Shown: positions 15,334 through 25,766, counted from the stretch's first letter. The stretch is 64,000 bases of DNA from Pseudomonas taeanensis MS-3 (GCF_000498575.2 NZ_AWSQ01000004.1:201527-265526), one strand, 5' to 3'. Notes: generated by a model from the sequence alone, not told the origin. A program made the numbers and translations.

Positions 15334-16263
15334 TCAATAGCCGCGAACCGGATCGTAGATGGGGAACGGCGGCTCCCCTGCCTCTACGCGCTTGATGTTG
15401 TCAGCCATCAGCCTTGCCGCCGAGTGGGCATAGTTGATGCCGGCGATATGCGGGGTGACGAAGACCTTGGGATGCCCCCACAGCGGACTTTCCGCCGCCA
15501 GCGGCTCGCTGCGAAACACATCTAGGGCAGCAGCTTCGAGGTGGCCGCTGTCCAGCGCCTCGATCAGATCGTTTTCGACCAGAATAGGCCCGCGGCTGAT
15601 GTTGATCACGCAGGCGCCCGCCGGCAGCTGGGCGAAACGCTCGGCATTCAGCAGGTTCTCGGTGGCCGGGGTCAGCGGCAGTACGTTGATCAGGATGTCG
15701 GTCTGTTGCAGAAATGCAGCCAAGCTCTCGTCGCCCTGGTAAAACTCGACACCCTCGACATTGACCGGATCGCGCCCCCAGCCGGAGACCGAGAAACCCA
15801 GATCACGCACGAACTTCGCCGCTACCGCACCCATAGCCCCCATACCGAGAAAACCCACGCGCCGCTGCGCGGGATCGCGATGGGGATGGCGGCGCCAGAG
15901 TTTCTTCGGCTGGTCCTGCTGGTAGAGATGGTAGTTGCGATGAAAATGAATCACCCAGTGCACGGCGTGCATGGCCATGTCCCGGACCACCAGGTCGTCC
16001 ACCAAGCGCACGATAGGCACTCCGGCAGGCAGCTCAGGATCGCGAATGATGTGCTCGACGCCGGCACCGAAGGACAGGATCGCCTTGAGGTTCGGGTAAT
16101 GACGCAAATCACCTACGGGGTGCATCCACAGGGCGACAAACTCGATCTCGGCCGGATCGCCGACGTCGGGAAAGACCCGGAAGTCCAGGTCAGGAAGATG
16201 CTTGGCGAATTCGCGGCGCCAGGACTCGGGGTCGGCGCCTGCGTAACTGAACAGCAATGCCAT
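15334..16263 (-). CDS. D-2-hydroxyacid dehydrogenase, glyoxylate/hydroxypyruvate reductase A type
   Basis: 309 residues from ATG 16263 with GGAGG, close to E. coli GhrA (312). The NAD(P)-binding motif is GFLGMGAMGAVAAKFV near 143-158. Catalytic Arg is in NISRGPILVE, Glu in DVFRSEPL, and His in TPHIAGI. The enzyme reduces glyoxylate, hydroxypyruvate or another short 2-oxo acid. It lies 30 bp downstream of the mandelate-racemase-type gene, so it may reduce the 2-oxo product of that dehydratase. Confidence 0.88.
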   Translation of the reverse strand: MALLFSYAGADPESWRREFAKHLPDLDFRVFPDVGDPAEIEFVALWMHPVGDLRHYPNLKAILSFGAGVEHIIRDPELPAGVPIVRLVDDLVVRDMAMHAVHWVIHFHRNYHLYQQDQPKKLWRRHPHRDPAQRRVGFLGMGAMGAVAAKFVRDLGFSVSGWGRDPVNVEGVEFYQGDESLAAFLQQTDILINVLPLTPATENLLNAERFAQLPAGACVINISRGPILVENDLIEALDSGHLEAAALDVFRSEPLAAESPLWGHPKVFVTPHIAGINYAHSAARLMADNIKRVEAGEPPFPIYDPVRGY

Positions 16264-16293
16264 GGTGGCCTCCACTAAAGAATATGGGGTGGG

Positions 16294-17379
16294 TCAGCGC
16301 ACGCGGAAACGATCCACGGCATCGACATCGAAGCTGAAGCCCAGTCCTGGACGCTGGGGGATGGCAATCAGACCGTCCTTGATTTCCATTTTTTCCCGGT
16401 ACAGCGGCGAGAACCAGGACACGTGCTCGACCGAGATGCAGTTGGGCGCCGAGCCGGCGATGCTCAGGCTCTGCTCGGTGAAGATATGGGTGGAGATCGG
16501 CATATTGTGGGCCGCGGCCAGGCTGGCCGTGCGGCGAAACTCGGTAAGCCCGCCGATGCGCTGCAGGTCCGGCATGAGGATATCCGCAGCCTTGGCGTCA
16601 ATCATCGCGCGTATACCATGGCGGGTGTATTCGGTTTCGCCCGAAGCGATCGGCACGTCCAGCGCCGCCGCCACGGCGGCATGACCCGCATGATCGTAGG
16701 AGGCCACCGGCTCCTCGAACCAGCCCAGATTGAAGGGCTCCAACATCCGCCCCAGACGAATCGCCTGATGGGGGGCGAAGGCCTGGTTGCCGTCGGCCAG
16801 CAACTCGATGTCCGGGCCAATGGCTTCGCGCACCGCGGCCACACGCGCCACGTCCTCCTCCATGCGCGGCTTACCCAGGCGAATCTTCATCGAGCGGAAG
16901 CCCTGGGCCATGAAGCCCCTGGCCTCCTCGACCAACTCATCGATTGTCTGCGACAACCACAGGCCACTGCTGGCGTAGGCCTTGACCGAGTCGCGATAGG
17001 CACCGAACAGCTTGTACACCGGCTGCCCCGCCGCCTTGCCGATCAGGTCCCAGCAGGCCGTGTCCAGCGCCGACATCGCGCCGATGGTGATGCCCTCGTG
17101 GCCGATGGGATTGATCTCGCGCCACATGCCGTCCCACATCCGCTCCACGTAATGCGGGTCCTGGCCTACCACGTGGTGGGCCAGGCTCTTGATCATGTCG
17201 TCGAAGACACTCAGGCGTGAGGTGTTCAGGGTGAAGATGTAGTTCTCACCAGTAAGCCCGGTATCGGTTTCCAGATAGACCAATACGCAGCCAACCGAGC
17301 GTGTCTCATGGATGGCCGTGATCAACGGCTTCTCCAGAGGCACCTCGACTTGCACGGTTCGCAGATTCGTAATCTTCAT
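16294..17379 (-). CDS. Enolase-superfamily enzyme, mandelate racemase subgroup
   Basis: 361 residues from ATG 17379. Metal ligands are Asp196, Glu222 and Glu248. The catalytic side has Lys165-x-Arg167 instead of KxK on one face and an Asp271/His298 dyad (STHIFTE) on the other, the mandelate racemase/sugar-acid dehydratase pattern. The likely reaction is syn or anti dehydration of a 2,3-dihydroxy acid to a 2-oxo acid, feeding the GhrA-type reductase or the SDRs. It is the first gene of the leftward five-gene run and is divergent from the second enolase homologue. Confidence 0.87.
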   Translation of the reverse strand: MKITNLRTVQVEVPLEKPLITAIHETRSVGCVLVYLETDTGLTGENYIFTLNTSRLSVFDDMIKSLAHHVVGQDPHYVERMWDGMWREINPIGHEGITIGAMSALDTACWDLIGKAAGQPVYKLFGAYRDSVKAYASSGLWLSQTIDELVEEARGFMAQGFRSMKIRLGKPRMEEDVARVAAVREAIGPDIELLADGNQAFAPHQAIRLGRMLEPFNLGWFEEPVASYDHAGHAAVAAALDVPIASGETEYTRHGIRAMIDAKAADILMPDLQRIGGLTEFRRTASLAAAHNMPISTHIFTEQSLSIAGSAPNCISVEHVSWFSPLYREKMEIKDGLIAIPQRPGLGFSFDVDAVDRFRVR

Positions 17380-17511
17380 TTGCACTGTTCCCGATTCACT
17401 TAATTTGAGCGCCTCGCTGAGGCTCGACACAGGCCACGCAGCGGGAACGGACTTGATTAATACGCCGCTCATCGACATGGGCCACTGCTTGCGGTGATCA
17501 GCATATGTCTC

Positions 17512-17535
17512 TTGATGATGGTTGACAATCATCAA
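17512..17535. promoter_or_regulatory. Inverted-repeat operator candidate between the two enolase genes
   Basis: TTGATGAT (17512-17519) and ATCATCAA (17528-17535) are an exact 8-bp inverted repeat with an 8-bp spacer. Inside, ATGGTTGACAATCAT (17518-17532) is identical to 28422-28436. It sits in the divergent promoter region of the leftward and rightward operons. TTGACA at 17522 could also serve as a minus-35 for the rightward gene, with a poor minus-10 at 17545. Confidence 0.6.
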
Positions 17536-17622
17536 TTATCGATTTACAAAGATAACCAGCTGCAACACTAATTGGTCTGCACCGGGTGTAGCGCCGACAA
17601 CCTCCTAACTTCGGAGCGGGCA

Positions 17623-18735
17623 ATGAAGATCACGCGTATCTCGATCTATCGGAAGAACCTCAGCTATGGGAGCGGTGCCTTCGCCTGGGGGCGTGGCAAC
17701 GTGATTGAGTCGAGCTCTTCTACTGTGGTGGTGATCGACACCGATGCCGGCCTAAGCGGCGTCGGTGAGTTCTGCCCCTGCGGCGAGAACTATATGGTGG
17801 CGCACAGTGAGGGAACTGAAGCCGCAGCGCGCCTGCTGGCGCCGCGTTTGTTGGGCGAGGACCCACGCCAAGTAGCACGCATCGAACGCCTGATGGACCA
17901 CTGCATCCTGGGCCACGGTTATGCCAAGGCCGCCTTCGATAGCGCCTGCTGGGACCTCCTGGGCAAAGCCACCGGACAGCCGGTGTGGATGCTGCTCGGC
18001 GGCAAGTTGACCGATGGCGCACCCATGTATCGCTCCGCGCCTCAGGGTCAGGCGCAACAGATGGCAAGCGATCTCGAACGCCTACGCGGTAGCGGTTACC
18101 GTCAGTTTCAGATCAAGGTGGGTAACGACTGGAAGGCCGACGTAGAGCGCATTCGTGCGGTAGTACCACTGCTGCAGGGCAGTGAAAAGGCCATCGCCGA
18201 TGCCAACCAAGGCTGGTTCATGGACGAAGCCATTCAAGTGGCCCGCGCGACCCGCGGTCTGGACTACATCATCGAGCAGCCTTGCCACAGCTACGAGGAG
18301 TGTCTGCAGGTACGGCGCTACTTTGACCAGCCGATGAAGTTGGACGAGTGCATCACCGACCTGCGCATGGCCGAACGGGTAGTGGCCGACCGCGCCTTCG
18401 AATACGTCTGTCTGAAACTGTCCAAGCAGGGCGGCCTGTCCAAGGCCAGGCGCATGCGCGACTACTTGATCGACCACCGTATCAAGGTGGTCAGCGAAGA
18501 CACCTGGGGCGGCGAGATCGCCACCGCAGCAGTGGCACACTTCGCTGCCTCGACACCAGCTGAATTCCTCCTCAACACCACCGACCTGCACAGCTACAAC
18601 AATGAGCGCACCGGTTACCCGGCGCCCCGCGTAGCGGACGGCAAACTCTATGCCAGCGACACCCCAGGCCTGGGCGTGGAGGCTGACCTCGACTCACTCG
18701 GCGCTCCAGTCGCCGTGTACGGACAACAAGCATGA
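17623..18735 (+). CDS. Enolase-superfamily enzyme, MLE subgroup with Lys165/Lys265 (proline-type epimerase or dehydratase candidate)
   Basis: 370 residues from ATG 17623. Metal ligands are Asp193 (ADANQ), Glu218 (EQP) and Asp241 (LDE). The acid/base pair is Lys165 (QIKVG, with Gln163 instead of the first Lys) and Lys265 (CLKLSKQGG). This two-Lys arrangement, with near-identical numbering, is what I recall for hydroxyproline-betaine epimerase and cis-3-hydroxyproline dehydratase. It is divergent from the MR-type gene and precedes the ProX-type transporter genes in the same direction, so epimerisation or dehydration of an imported proline or betaine derivative is a reasonable inference. Confidence 0.85.
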   Translation: MKITRISIYRKNLSYGSGAFAWGRGNVIESSSSTVVVIDTDAGLSGVGEFCPCGENYMVAHSEGTEAAARLLAPRLLGEDPRQVARIERLMDHCILGHGYAKAAFDSACWDLLGKATGQPVWMLLGGKLTDGAPMYRSAPQGQAQQMASDLERLRGSGYRQFQIKVGNDWKADVERIRAVVPLLQGSEKAIADANQGWFMDEAIQVARATRGLDYIIEQPCHSYEECLQVRRYFDQPMKLDECITDLRMAERVVADRAFEYVCLKLSKQGGLSKARRMRDYLIDHRIKVVSEDTWGGEIATAAVAHFAASTPAEFLLNTTDLHSYNNERTGYPAPRVADGKLYASDTPGLGVEADLDSLGAPVAVYGQQA

Positions 18736-18938
18736 CCACTAACACGCCATTGTCCGTTCGCAGGCTACTGCAAGGGTGGCGCAGAACACGACGACGAACG
18801 AGACACTGGCCCATCAGCTGCAGATCCGCCGCTCACACATAAACGTTATTCATAAGTATCCATGGGTTCATTTCGCACCCACGAAATCGGCCCATCGATC
18901 GTTAATTGCAAACCTTAAATAAGTACAAGAGGTGAACC
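18736..18938. promoter_or_regulatory. Promoter region of the ProXWV-type operon
   Basis: 203 bp. It contains an inverted repeat ATTTCG (18870-18875) / CGAAAT (18882-18887) with a 6-bp spacer. The AT-rich stretch 18841-18860 may hold promoter elements. It lacks the 15-bp motif seen at 17518 and 28422. The Shine-Dalgarno site AGAGGTGA precedes ATG 18939. Confidence 0.4.
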
Positions 18939-19940
18939 ATGAGCAAGCCCGTCAAAACCCTCACCACGCTAGCAGCCTGCATTCTGGCTGCCACTACGCT
19001 ATCGGCTCACGCCAACTGTGAGTTCGGCGAGACCATCCAGATCGCCGACATGAGCTGGGCCTCGGCATCGACGATTGCCCATGTGGAGTCGAAGATTCTC
19101 GAACACGGTTTCGGCTGCAAGACCGAACTCATCCCGGGCGAGACCGTCACCACCGCTACCACCATGGTCAAGAAGGGCCGCCCGCATATCGCGCCGGAGC
19201 TGTGGAGCAGCAACGCCAAGAAACTGCTCGAGGAAGGCGAGGAAAAAGGCACTGCCTACGTTGCCGGCAGCGTGTTCACTGGGGGCGGCATCGATGCCTG
19301 GTGGGTACCCAAGTACGTGATCGAGCAGCACCCCGACATCAAATCGGTGGAAGACCTGGCCCGCTACAGCGAGCTGTTCCAGGCCTCAGGCTCGGACAAG
19401 GGGCGCTTCTACAACAGCATTCCCGGCTGGTCCAGCGAGGCACGCAGCACCAACCTGATGCACGCTTATGGCCTGGATAAGAATTTCGATGTGTTCTCGG
19501 CCGGTTCCGGCGCGGCCCTGGATGCGGCCATCGTGTCGAACTACAAGCGCAAGAAGCCGATTTTCTTCTTCTACTGGGCCCCCTCGGCCATTCTCGGCAA
19601 GTACGACATGGTCAAGCTGGACATGAAGCCTTATGACGCGGCCAATGACTCCTGCAACGCCGAGCCCAACTGCAAAACGCCGGTGACCAGCGGCTTCCCG
19701 GTAGTCGCAGTGAATACCCTGGTGGCGAGCAAAATCAAAGACAAGGCCCCCTCCATCTATCAGTTCCTCAGCAAGGTGCAGTTCGAGAACGACACGGTGA
19801 ACAAGCTGCTCGCCTGGGGTGAGGACAACAGCGCCGATCCGGAGCAAACCGCCGAGTACTTCCTCAAGAACCATCAGGCCGTCTGGACCACCTGGGTGCC
19901 GAAGGACGTCGCCGACAAAGTCATCGCCAAGCTCAACTAA
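18939..19940 (+). CDS. ABC transporter substrate-binding protein, OpuAC/ProX class (copy 1)
   Basis: 333 residues. The signal peptide ends near AHA. The mature protein has IQIADMSWASA near 30, WWVPKY near 125, GWSSEARS near 158 and FFYWAPSA near 204. These Trp/Tyr segments are the right kind to form the aromatic cage that binds betaine-type cations. Cys pairs near the N-terminus and in DSCNAEPNCK suggest disulfides. It is followed by a hairpin and then by permease and ATPase genes. The ligand may be a betaine, sulfonium or proline derivative. Confidence 0.9.
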   Translation: MSKPVKTLTTLAACILAATTLSAHANCEFGETIQIADMSWASASTIAHVESKILEHGFGCKTELIPGETVTTATTMVKKGRPHIAPELWSSNAKKLLEEGEEKGTAYVAGSVFTGGGIDAWWVPKYVIEQHPDIKSVEDLARYSELFQASGSDKGRFYNSIPGWSSEARSTNLMHAYGLDKNFDVFSAGSGAALDAAIVSNYKRKKPIFFFYWAPSAILGKYDMVKLDMKPYDAANDSCNAEPNCKTPVTSGFPVVAVNTLVASKIKDKAPSIYQFLSKVQFENDTVNKLLAWGEDNSADPEQTAEYFLKNHQAVWTTWVPKDVADKVIAKLN

Positions 19941-19953
19941 CCACCGAATGTCA

Positions 19954-19973
19954 GGCGCGACCGCAGTCGCGCC
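19954..19973 (+). terminator. Hairpin between binding-protein and permease genes
   Basis: GGCGCGAC (19954-19961) pairs with GTCGCGCC (19966-19973), loop 4. There is no T-run, so partial attenuation or 3'-end protection of the binding-protein message is likely. The same hairpin, with one or two changed bases, follows the second binding-protein gene at 23119. Confidence 0.65.
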
Positions 19974-19997
19974 CGGCTGAAAAGAGGTCCTTACCCC

Positions 19998-20861
19998 ATG
20001 TTTCCAGAAATGATAGACCCCCGCGTTTTCAGGGGCGTCGTCGATGATTCCATCGAGCAGTTCGTCATCCAGTGGGCGACCTCCCTCGAGGAGTTCTTCT
20101 ATCCCTTTCTACAGCTGCTGAACTTCTTCGAGTCGGTGTTACTGAATAGCCCATGGTGGCTGGTGGTGGGCGTGGTGTCCGCCGCCGCCTACGCCAGCGC
20201 CCGCAAACTCTCGCTGGCGGCCTTGATCGCCGTGGCCATGCTCGCCATCGGTTTTCTCGGGCTCTGGGAAGACGGCATGCGCACCCTGGCACTGATGCTC
20301 GTCTGCACTCTGGTAGCCACCGCCGTCGGCGTACCGCTGGGCATCCTGATGTCCTGGTCCAATCGCTTCCGCGCAGTGATGCTGCCGGTGCTGGACATCA
20401 TGCAGACCATGCCCAGCTTCGTTTATCTGATCCCGGCGATCATGCTGTTCGGCCCGGGCAAGATCCCCGCGGTGCTGGCCACCGTGGTCTACGCCGTGCC
20501 GCCGCTGATTCGTTTGACCGATCTGGGCATTCGCCAGGTCGACGACGAGATCATAGAAGCGGCCCAATCCTTCGGCGCCAACCGCATGCAGAAGTTGTTC
20601 TGGGTGCAAATCCCGCTCGCGCTGCCGAGCATCATGGCCGGCATCAACCAGGCCACGATGATGGCACTGTCGATGGTGGTGATCGCCTCGATGATCGGTG
20701 CCCAGGGCCTCGGATTCCAAGTCTTGCAGGGCATCACGCGCCTGGAAGTCGGACGCGGCCTGATGGCAGGTCTCGCCATCGTTCTCCTGGCTGTGGTCTT
20801 CGACCGTATCACCCAGGCCTTTGGCAAACGCGCCCAGGCCCACCTGCACACCAACAGCTGA
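19998..20861 (+). CDS. ABC transporter permease, ProW/OpuAB family
   Basis: 287 residues with about six or seven membrane helices. The N-terminal periplasmic or amphipathic extension (to about residue 35) is as in ProW. The coupling motif EAAQSFGANRMQKLFWVQIPLALPSIMAG lies near 190-218 (EAA loop). It pairs with the ATPase encoded just downstream and the two OpuAC-type binding proteins. Confidence 0.92.
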   Translation: MFPEMIDPRVFRGVVDDSIEQFVIQWATSLEEFFYPFLQLLNFFESVLLNSPWWLVVGVVSAAAYASARKLSLAALIAVAMLAIGFLGLWEDGMRTLALMLVCTLVATAVGVPLGILMSWSNRFRAVMLPVLDIMQTMPSFVYLIPAIMLFGPGKIPAVLATVVYAVPPLIRLTDLGIRQVDDEIIEAAQSFGANRMQKLFWVQIPLALPSIMAGINQATMMALSMVVIASMIGAQGLGFQVLQGITRLEVGRGLMAGLAIVLLAVVFDRITQAFGKRAQAHLHTNS

Positions 20862-20873
20862 TTGGGTACGACT

Positions 20874-21929
<1,056 letters not shown>

Positions 21930-22104
21930 AAGCCCACGCCGACTGCAACTCACAAACGCCGTGCGCGCCCGACCTCTCGCCGGAAGCGCACGGACATGCC
22001 TATCGCAATGCCTGGCTTTAACCACAGAGGATTCGCCCGCCCCTTTCTAGCTAACCCCGCAACACCACCCATGAAACTGCAAACAACAACAACAAGAGGT
22101 GAAC

Positions 22105-23106
22105 ATGAGTACATTCGCAACAAAATTCCCAGTCCTGCTAGCCGGCCTACTCTCGGCTGCCTCCGTTACTGCGCAGGCCAAATGCCCGGTCGATGGTGCT
22201 ATCCAGATTGCCGACATGAGCTGGGCATCGGCGTCAGCAATCGCCCAGATCGAGTCGAAGATTCTCCAGCTAGGCTACGACTGCAAGACCGAGCTGATCC
22301 CCGGCGAAACCGTCACCACCGCCACCACCATGGTCAAGAAAGGTCGCCCGCACATCGCCCCTGAAGTATGGAGCAGCAACATCGCCACGCTGCTGGACGA
22401 AGGCGTGCAGAGTGGCACCGTGAGCATTGCCGGCAAGGTCTTCGCTGGCGGCGGCATGGACGCCTGGTGGGTGCCCAAGTACGTGGTCGAGCAGTACCCC
22501 GATATCAAATCCGTCCAGGACATGGCCCGCTACAGCCATCTGTTCAAGAGCACAGGTTCGGACAAGGGACGTTTCTACAACAGCCTGCCCGGCTGGTCCA
22601 ATGAAACCAGAAGCACAAACCTGTTCCATGGTTATGGCCTGGACAAGCAGTACGAACTCTACTCGGCGGGCTCTGGGGCCGCGCTGGATTCGGCGATCGC
22701 CTCCAACTACAAGCGTAAGAAGCCGGTGTTCTTCTACTACTGGGCGCCCTCGGCCATTCTCGGCAAGTACGACATGGTCAAGCTGGACATGAACGCTTAT
22801 GACCCGGCCAACGACAGCTGCAACACCCAAGCCGACTGCAAGACGCCGATCGCCGGCGGCTATCCGGTGGTGGACGTCAACACCCTGGTCGTTAGCAAAA
22901 TCAAGGACGGCGCGCCTGAACTTTACCAGTTCCTCAGCAAGGTCAGCTTCGAGAATGACACCGTGAACAAGCTGCTGGCCTGGGGCGAGGACAACAAGGC
23001 CGAGCCCAAGGAAGTCGCCGAGCACTTCTTGAAAAATCACCAGGACATCTGGACGACCTGGGTTCCGCAGGACGTTGCCGACAAGGTCATTTCCCGCCTC
23101 GAATAA
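22105..23106 (+). CDS. ABC transporter substrate-binding protein, OpuAC/ProX class (copy 2)
   Basis: 333 residues from ATG 22105 with AGAGGTGA upstream. It is a close paralogue of the protein at 18939, with the same IADMSWASAS, WWVPKY, PGWSNE and YYWAPSA segments. Signal peptide ends TAQA. Differences are spread along the protein, including the 60-100 and 245-270 regions, so the two copies may recognise different but related ligands and share the permease and ATPase. A copy of the same GC hairpin follows. Confidence 0.9.
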   Translation: MSTFATKFPVLLAGLLSAASVTAQAKCPVDGAIQIADMSWASASAIAQIESKILQLGYDCKTELIPGETVTTATTMVKKGRPHIAPEVWSSNIATLLDEGVQSGTVSIAGKVFAGGGMDAWWVPKYVVEQYPDIKSVQDMARYSHLFKSTGSDKGRFYNSLPGWSNETRSTNLFHGYGLDKQYELYSAGSGAALDSAIASNYKRKKPVFFYYWAPSAILGKYDMVKLDMNAYDPANDSCNTQADCKTPIAGGYPVVDVNTLVVSKIKDGAPELYQFLSKVSFENDTVNKLLAWGEDNKAEPKEVAEHFLKNHQDIWTTWVPQDVADKVISRLE

Positions 23107-23118
23107 CACCGAACAATA

Positions 23119-23138
23119 GGCGCGACCACGGTCGCGCC
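23119..23138 (+). terminator. Hairpin after binding-protein copy 2
   Basis: GGCGCGACC (23119-23127) pairs with GGTCGCGCC (23130-23138), closing on a very small loop. It is nearly the same as 19954-19973, which indicates that the duplication included the 3' flank. There is no clear T-run. Confidence 0.65.
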
Positions 23139-23422
23139 TTCCTGCTCCACTGCCGGGCAAGGGCAAATTCGCGCCGCAAAGCTGCTCGCAACTCGGCCAG
23201 CCTCCGCTATCGATGCCAATCCAACCCTCCCCATACTCTCGTGGCTGTGATCTGATACCTGATAGTTCTCGATGCCGAGCTGCTCTCCGAATAAGCGCCT
23301 GCTGTCCGCTATGACTCGTCGCAGCGCCTGGTCTCGGAACCACAATCATCCGAACTGGCGTTCACCAACTAATCGTACAGGCCACTTGCGATGGACCCGA
23401 CACTGGTCTGCCTATTGCGAAT
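23139..23422. other. Intergenic region, convergent genes
   Basis: 284 bp between copy 2 of the binding protein (plus) and the MFS gene (minus). No gene or clear signal was seen apart from the hairpin at its left edge. Confidence 0.5.
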
Positions 23423-24730
23423 TTATGGCTGAGTGCCACTGCAGTTTGCTTCGCTGAGGCTCTCCGCTAGCGTAGGCTGCTCAGGCACCTCACTCGCCTG
23501 ACCAACCGTGGTCTCCTGAACCATAGTCATCACGACCTGGGAGGCGCCAGAGCCAATAGGCACACAGAGCCCCTGCTCATCCAACGGCACGGCGCTGCGC
23601 CGAGTCATGCGGTACAGGGCGAAGACGCCGATGGCGGCATGTACCATAGCCAAATACCAGAAGAAACCATCGGGCCCCACGCCACCCATGACAGCAGCCG
23701 CCAGGCTCGGGCCTAAGGCCGCGCCTATGCCAAACGCCAGCACCAGATTGCTGCTGGCCGCGACCATCTGTCGAGGCTCAAGCGCATCGTTGGTATGAGC
23801 GATGCACAAGGAATACATGGGAAACGCCAGACCTCCGAAGAGAAACGCCACGGCCAGCTGGCCCGCTGCCGAAACCTCTGCGATCGCCACACCCACCAAC
23901 GCAGTCAGCGCTGCCAGGCCCGTTACGACGAAGATGACCTTGCGCCTGTCGAGTCTGTCGGACAGTTTGCCAATTGGCCACTGCAGCACCACCCCACCGA
24001 TAAACACCAGGCCCATGAATAAGGAGATTCGGCTCAGCGACAGTCCCATCTGCTGGGCATAGATGACCCCCATACCCAGCATCGCGCCAATCGACATGCC
24101 GGTGCCCATGCAGCCGAGGATGCCCAGGGGCGAACTGCGATAGAGCTGAAGCAGGCTCATGTGCTCGGGCGCGGCAAAGCTCGGTGCCGGCGTCGCGCTC
24201 AGCAGTAGCGGCAGCAGCGCCAGGGAGACCAGCACTGAAATCAGAATGAACAGCTCAAAACTGCCAGGATCGGCCAGGTTCAGCAGCAGCTGTCCACAGG
24301 CCATGGCTCCGGTGGTGATGACCATATAGAGCGACAACAGTTGCCCGCGGTTGGCGTTGCTGGCGCTGTCATTGAGCCAGCTCTCGGCGACGATGAACAA
24401 ACCGGCGATACAGAAGCCAGTGACCAGGCGCATACCGAACCACAGCCAGGGATCGATGAACACCGAATGGATCAACACCATGCTCGACGCCAGCGAGGCC
24501 AGCGCCGCAAACACGCGAATATGCCCGACCTGCGCCACTATCCTTGGGGTCAACGTCGAACCTGCGAGGAAGCCGATGAAGTAGCCGGTCATCAGGATCC
24601 CGGTGAACTGCGTGGAAAAGCCTTCCAAGGAGGCGCGCAAGCCAATCAACGAGCCCTGCAGGCCGTTCCCCAGCATCAGCAGGCCCATGCTCAGCAGCAG
24701 TGCGCCCGTAGTCCTGAACATTGAATTCAT
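23423..24730 (-). CDS. MFS transporter
   Basis: 435 residues from ATG 24730 with AGGAGGGG. About 12 membrane helices, with the loop GKLSDRLDRRKV matching the MFS cytoplasmic signature between helices 8 and 9. The form LLMLGNGLQGSLIGLRA at the start and WLNDSASNANRGQLLSLYM recall the YcaD/UMF-type group. Exporter or importer role and substrate are unknown. It is at the end of the leftward run after a terminator. Confidence 0.88.
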   Translation of the reverse strand: MNSMFRTTGALLLSMGLLMLGNGLQGSLIGLRASLEGFSTQFTGILMTGYFIGFLAGSTLTPRIVAQVGHIRVFAALASLASSMVLIHSVFIDPWLWFGMRLVTGFCIAGLFIVAESWLNDSASNANRGQLLSLYMVITTGAMACGQLLLNLADPGSFELFILISVLVSLALLPLLLSATPAPSFAAPEHMSLLQLYRSSPLGILGCMGTGMSIGAMLGMGVIYAQQMGLSLSRISLFMGLVFIGGVVLQWPIGKLSDRLDRRKVIFVVTGLAALTALVGVAIAEVSAAGQLAVAFLFGGLAFPMYSLCIAHTNDALEPRQMVAASSNLVLAFGIGAALGPSLAAAVMGGVGPDGFFWYLAMVHAAIGVFALYRMTRRSAVPLDEQGLCVPIGSGASQVVMTMVQETTVGQASEVPEQPTLAESLSEANCSGTQP

Positions 24731-24768
24731 CGCCCCTCCTGTTCGCCGGACTCGCCGCCGCATGGGAT

Positions 24769-24797
24769 AAAAAAAGCCCTGGAGTCTATCCAGGGCT
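24769..24797 (-). terminator. Rho-independent terminator of the leftward 28340-24864 run
   Basis: Read on the minus strand, AGCCCTGG (24797-24790) pairs with CCAGGGCT (24782-24775), loop 7, followed by a run of T (24775-24769). It lies between the HIBADH-family gene and the MFS gene. Confidence 0.88.
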
Positions 24798-24863
24798 AAA
24801 AGCACCGAGGTGCCACTATGTCATCAGTTCGCGGGCCGCTGCCGTCCCGCCAGCGCCGCGGGA

Positions 24864-25748
24864 CTAGCCCCGCAGCGATTTGTCATTAGCCTGCTCCAGC
24901 AGTTTGACCGCCATCAGGTGCGGCGCCTTGCCGCCGAACTGGTCGACGGCCTGCTCGTAGATCTTCTCGACCTGCTCGCACATCGGCAGCTCGGCCGAGA
25001 CCTGTCCCGCCAACTCCAGAGTCAGGCGCATGTCCTTAAGGGCCAGGCCTAACTCGAAAGTCGGGTCGTAGTCACCGTTGAGGATGCTCGGGCCGTAGCG
25101 GTCGGCAACGTAGCTGCGGCCGGTGCTGTTCTGGATAATTGCCAGCATCTTGTCCGCCGGCACACCGCCTTTGACGCCGAGCATCAGGGCCTCCGACAGT
25201 GCCACCGAGTGCAGGTAGCAGAGCACCACCTGGGCGATCTTGGCGACATAACCAGCGCCCGCTTCACCCAGGTAGTCGATACGTTTGCCGATCGCGGCGA
25301 AGATCGGCTGGCAGAGTTCGAAGGTCGCCTGATCGCCACCCACCAGCACGGTCAGGGTGCCCGCCGCTGCACCTTCGGCGCCGCCGGAGATGGGCGCATC
25401 GAGGGTGCGTATCTGTTTTTCCGCGGCCAGGGCACGCACTTCGCGCCAGACCTCGAGGTTGTTGGTGCTCAGCTCAATCCAGATCGCGCCCTGACGCATA
25501 TGCGCGATCAACCCGTCCGCCGCGCCGGCGACCTGCTTGATGATGGCCGGCGAAGGCAGCGAGGTCATCACCACGTCGGCCTCGCTAATGGCCGCCTCGA
25601 TGCTATCGGCCCAGTGCGCGCCAGCCTCCACCAGAGCCAGGGATTTGTTGCGGTCGACGTCATGAACGGTCAGGTCGAAGCCGCCCTTGACGAGATTGGC
25701 GGCCATCGGCGCACCCATGTTACCCAGACCAATAAACGCGATTTTCAT
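24864..25748 (-). CDS. NAD(P)-dependent dehydrogenase, 3-hydroxyisobutyrate dehydrogenase family
   Basis: 294 residues. N-terminal GLGNMGAPMAANL is the nucleotide motif (about 7-19). SGGAEGAAAGTL near 120-131 is the substrate-contact segment, and the catalytic Lys is in GAGYVAKIAQ near 170. The Asn that usually follows the Lys at plus 4 is not present. The family includes hydroxyisobutyrate, tartronate semialdehyde and 2-hydroxytetronate dehydrogenases. It shares its operon with an EamA transporter, an SDR and a class II aldolase. Confidence 0.88.
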   Translation of the reverse strand: MKIAFIGLGNMGAPMAANLVKGGFDLTVHDVDRNKSLALVEAGAHWADSIEAAISEADVVMTSLPSPAIIKQVAGAADGLIAHMRQGAIWIELSTNNLEVWREVRALAAEKQIRTLDAPISGGAEGAAAGTLTVLVGGDQATFELCQPIFAAIGKRIDYLGEAGAGYVAKIAQVVLCYLHSVALSEALMLGVKGGVPADKMLAIIQNSTGRSYVADRYGPSILNGDYDPTFELGLALKDMRLTLELAGQVSAELPMCEQVEKIYEQAVDQFGGKAPHLMAVKLLEQANDKSLRG

Positions 25749-25766
25749 CAGGTGCTCTCTCCCGTA

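Noticed and set aside
22270..23349. A 359-codon open frame on the minus strand
   Set aside because: Antisense to the second binding-protein gene; its product is of low complexity.
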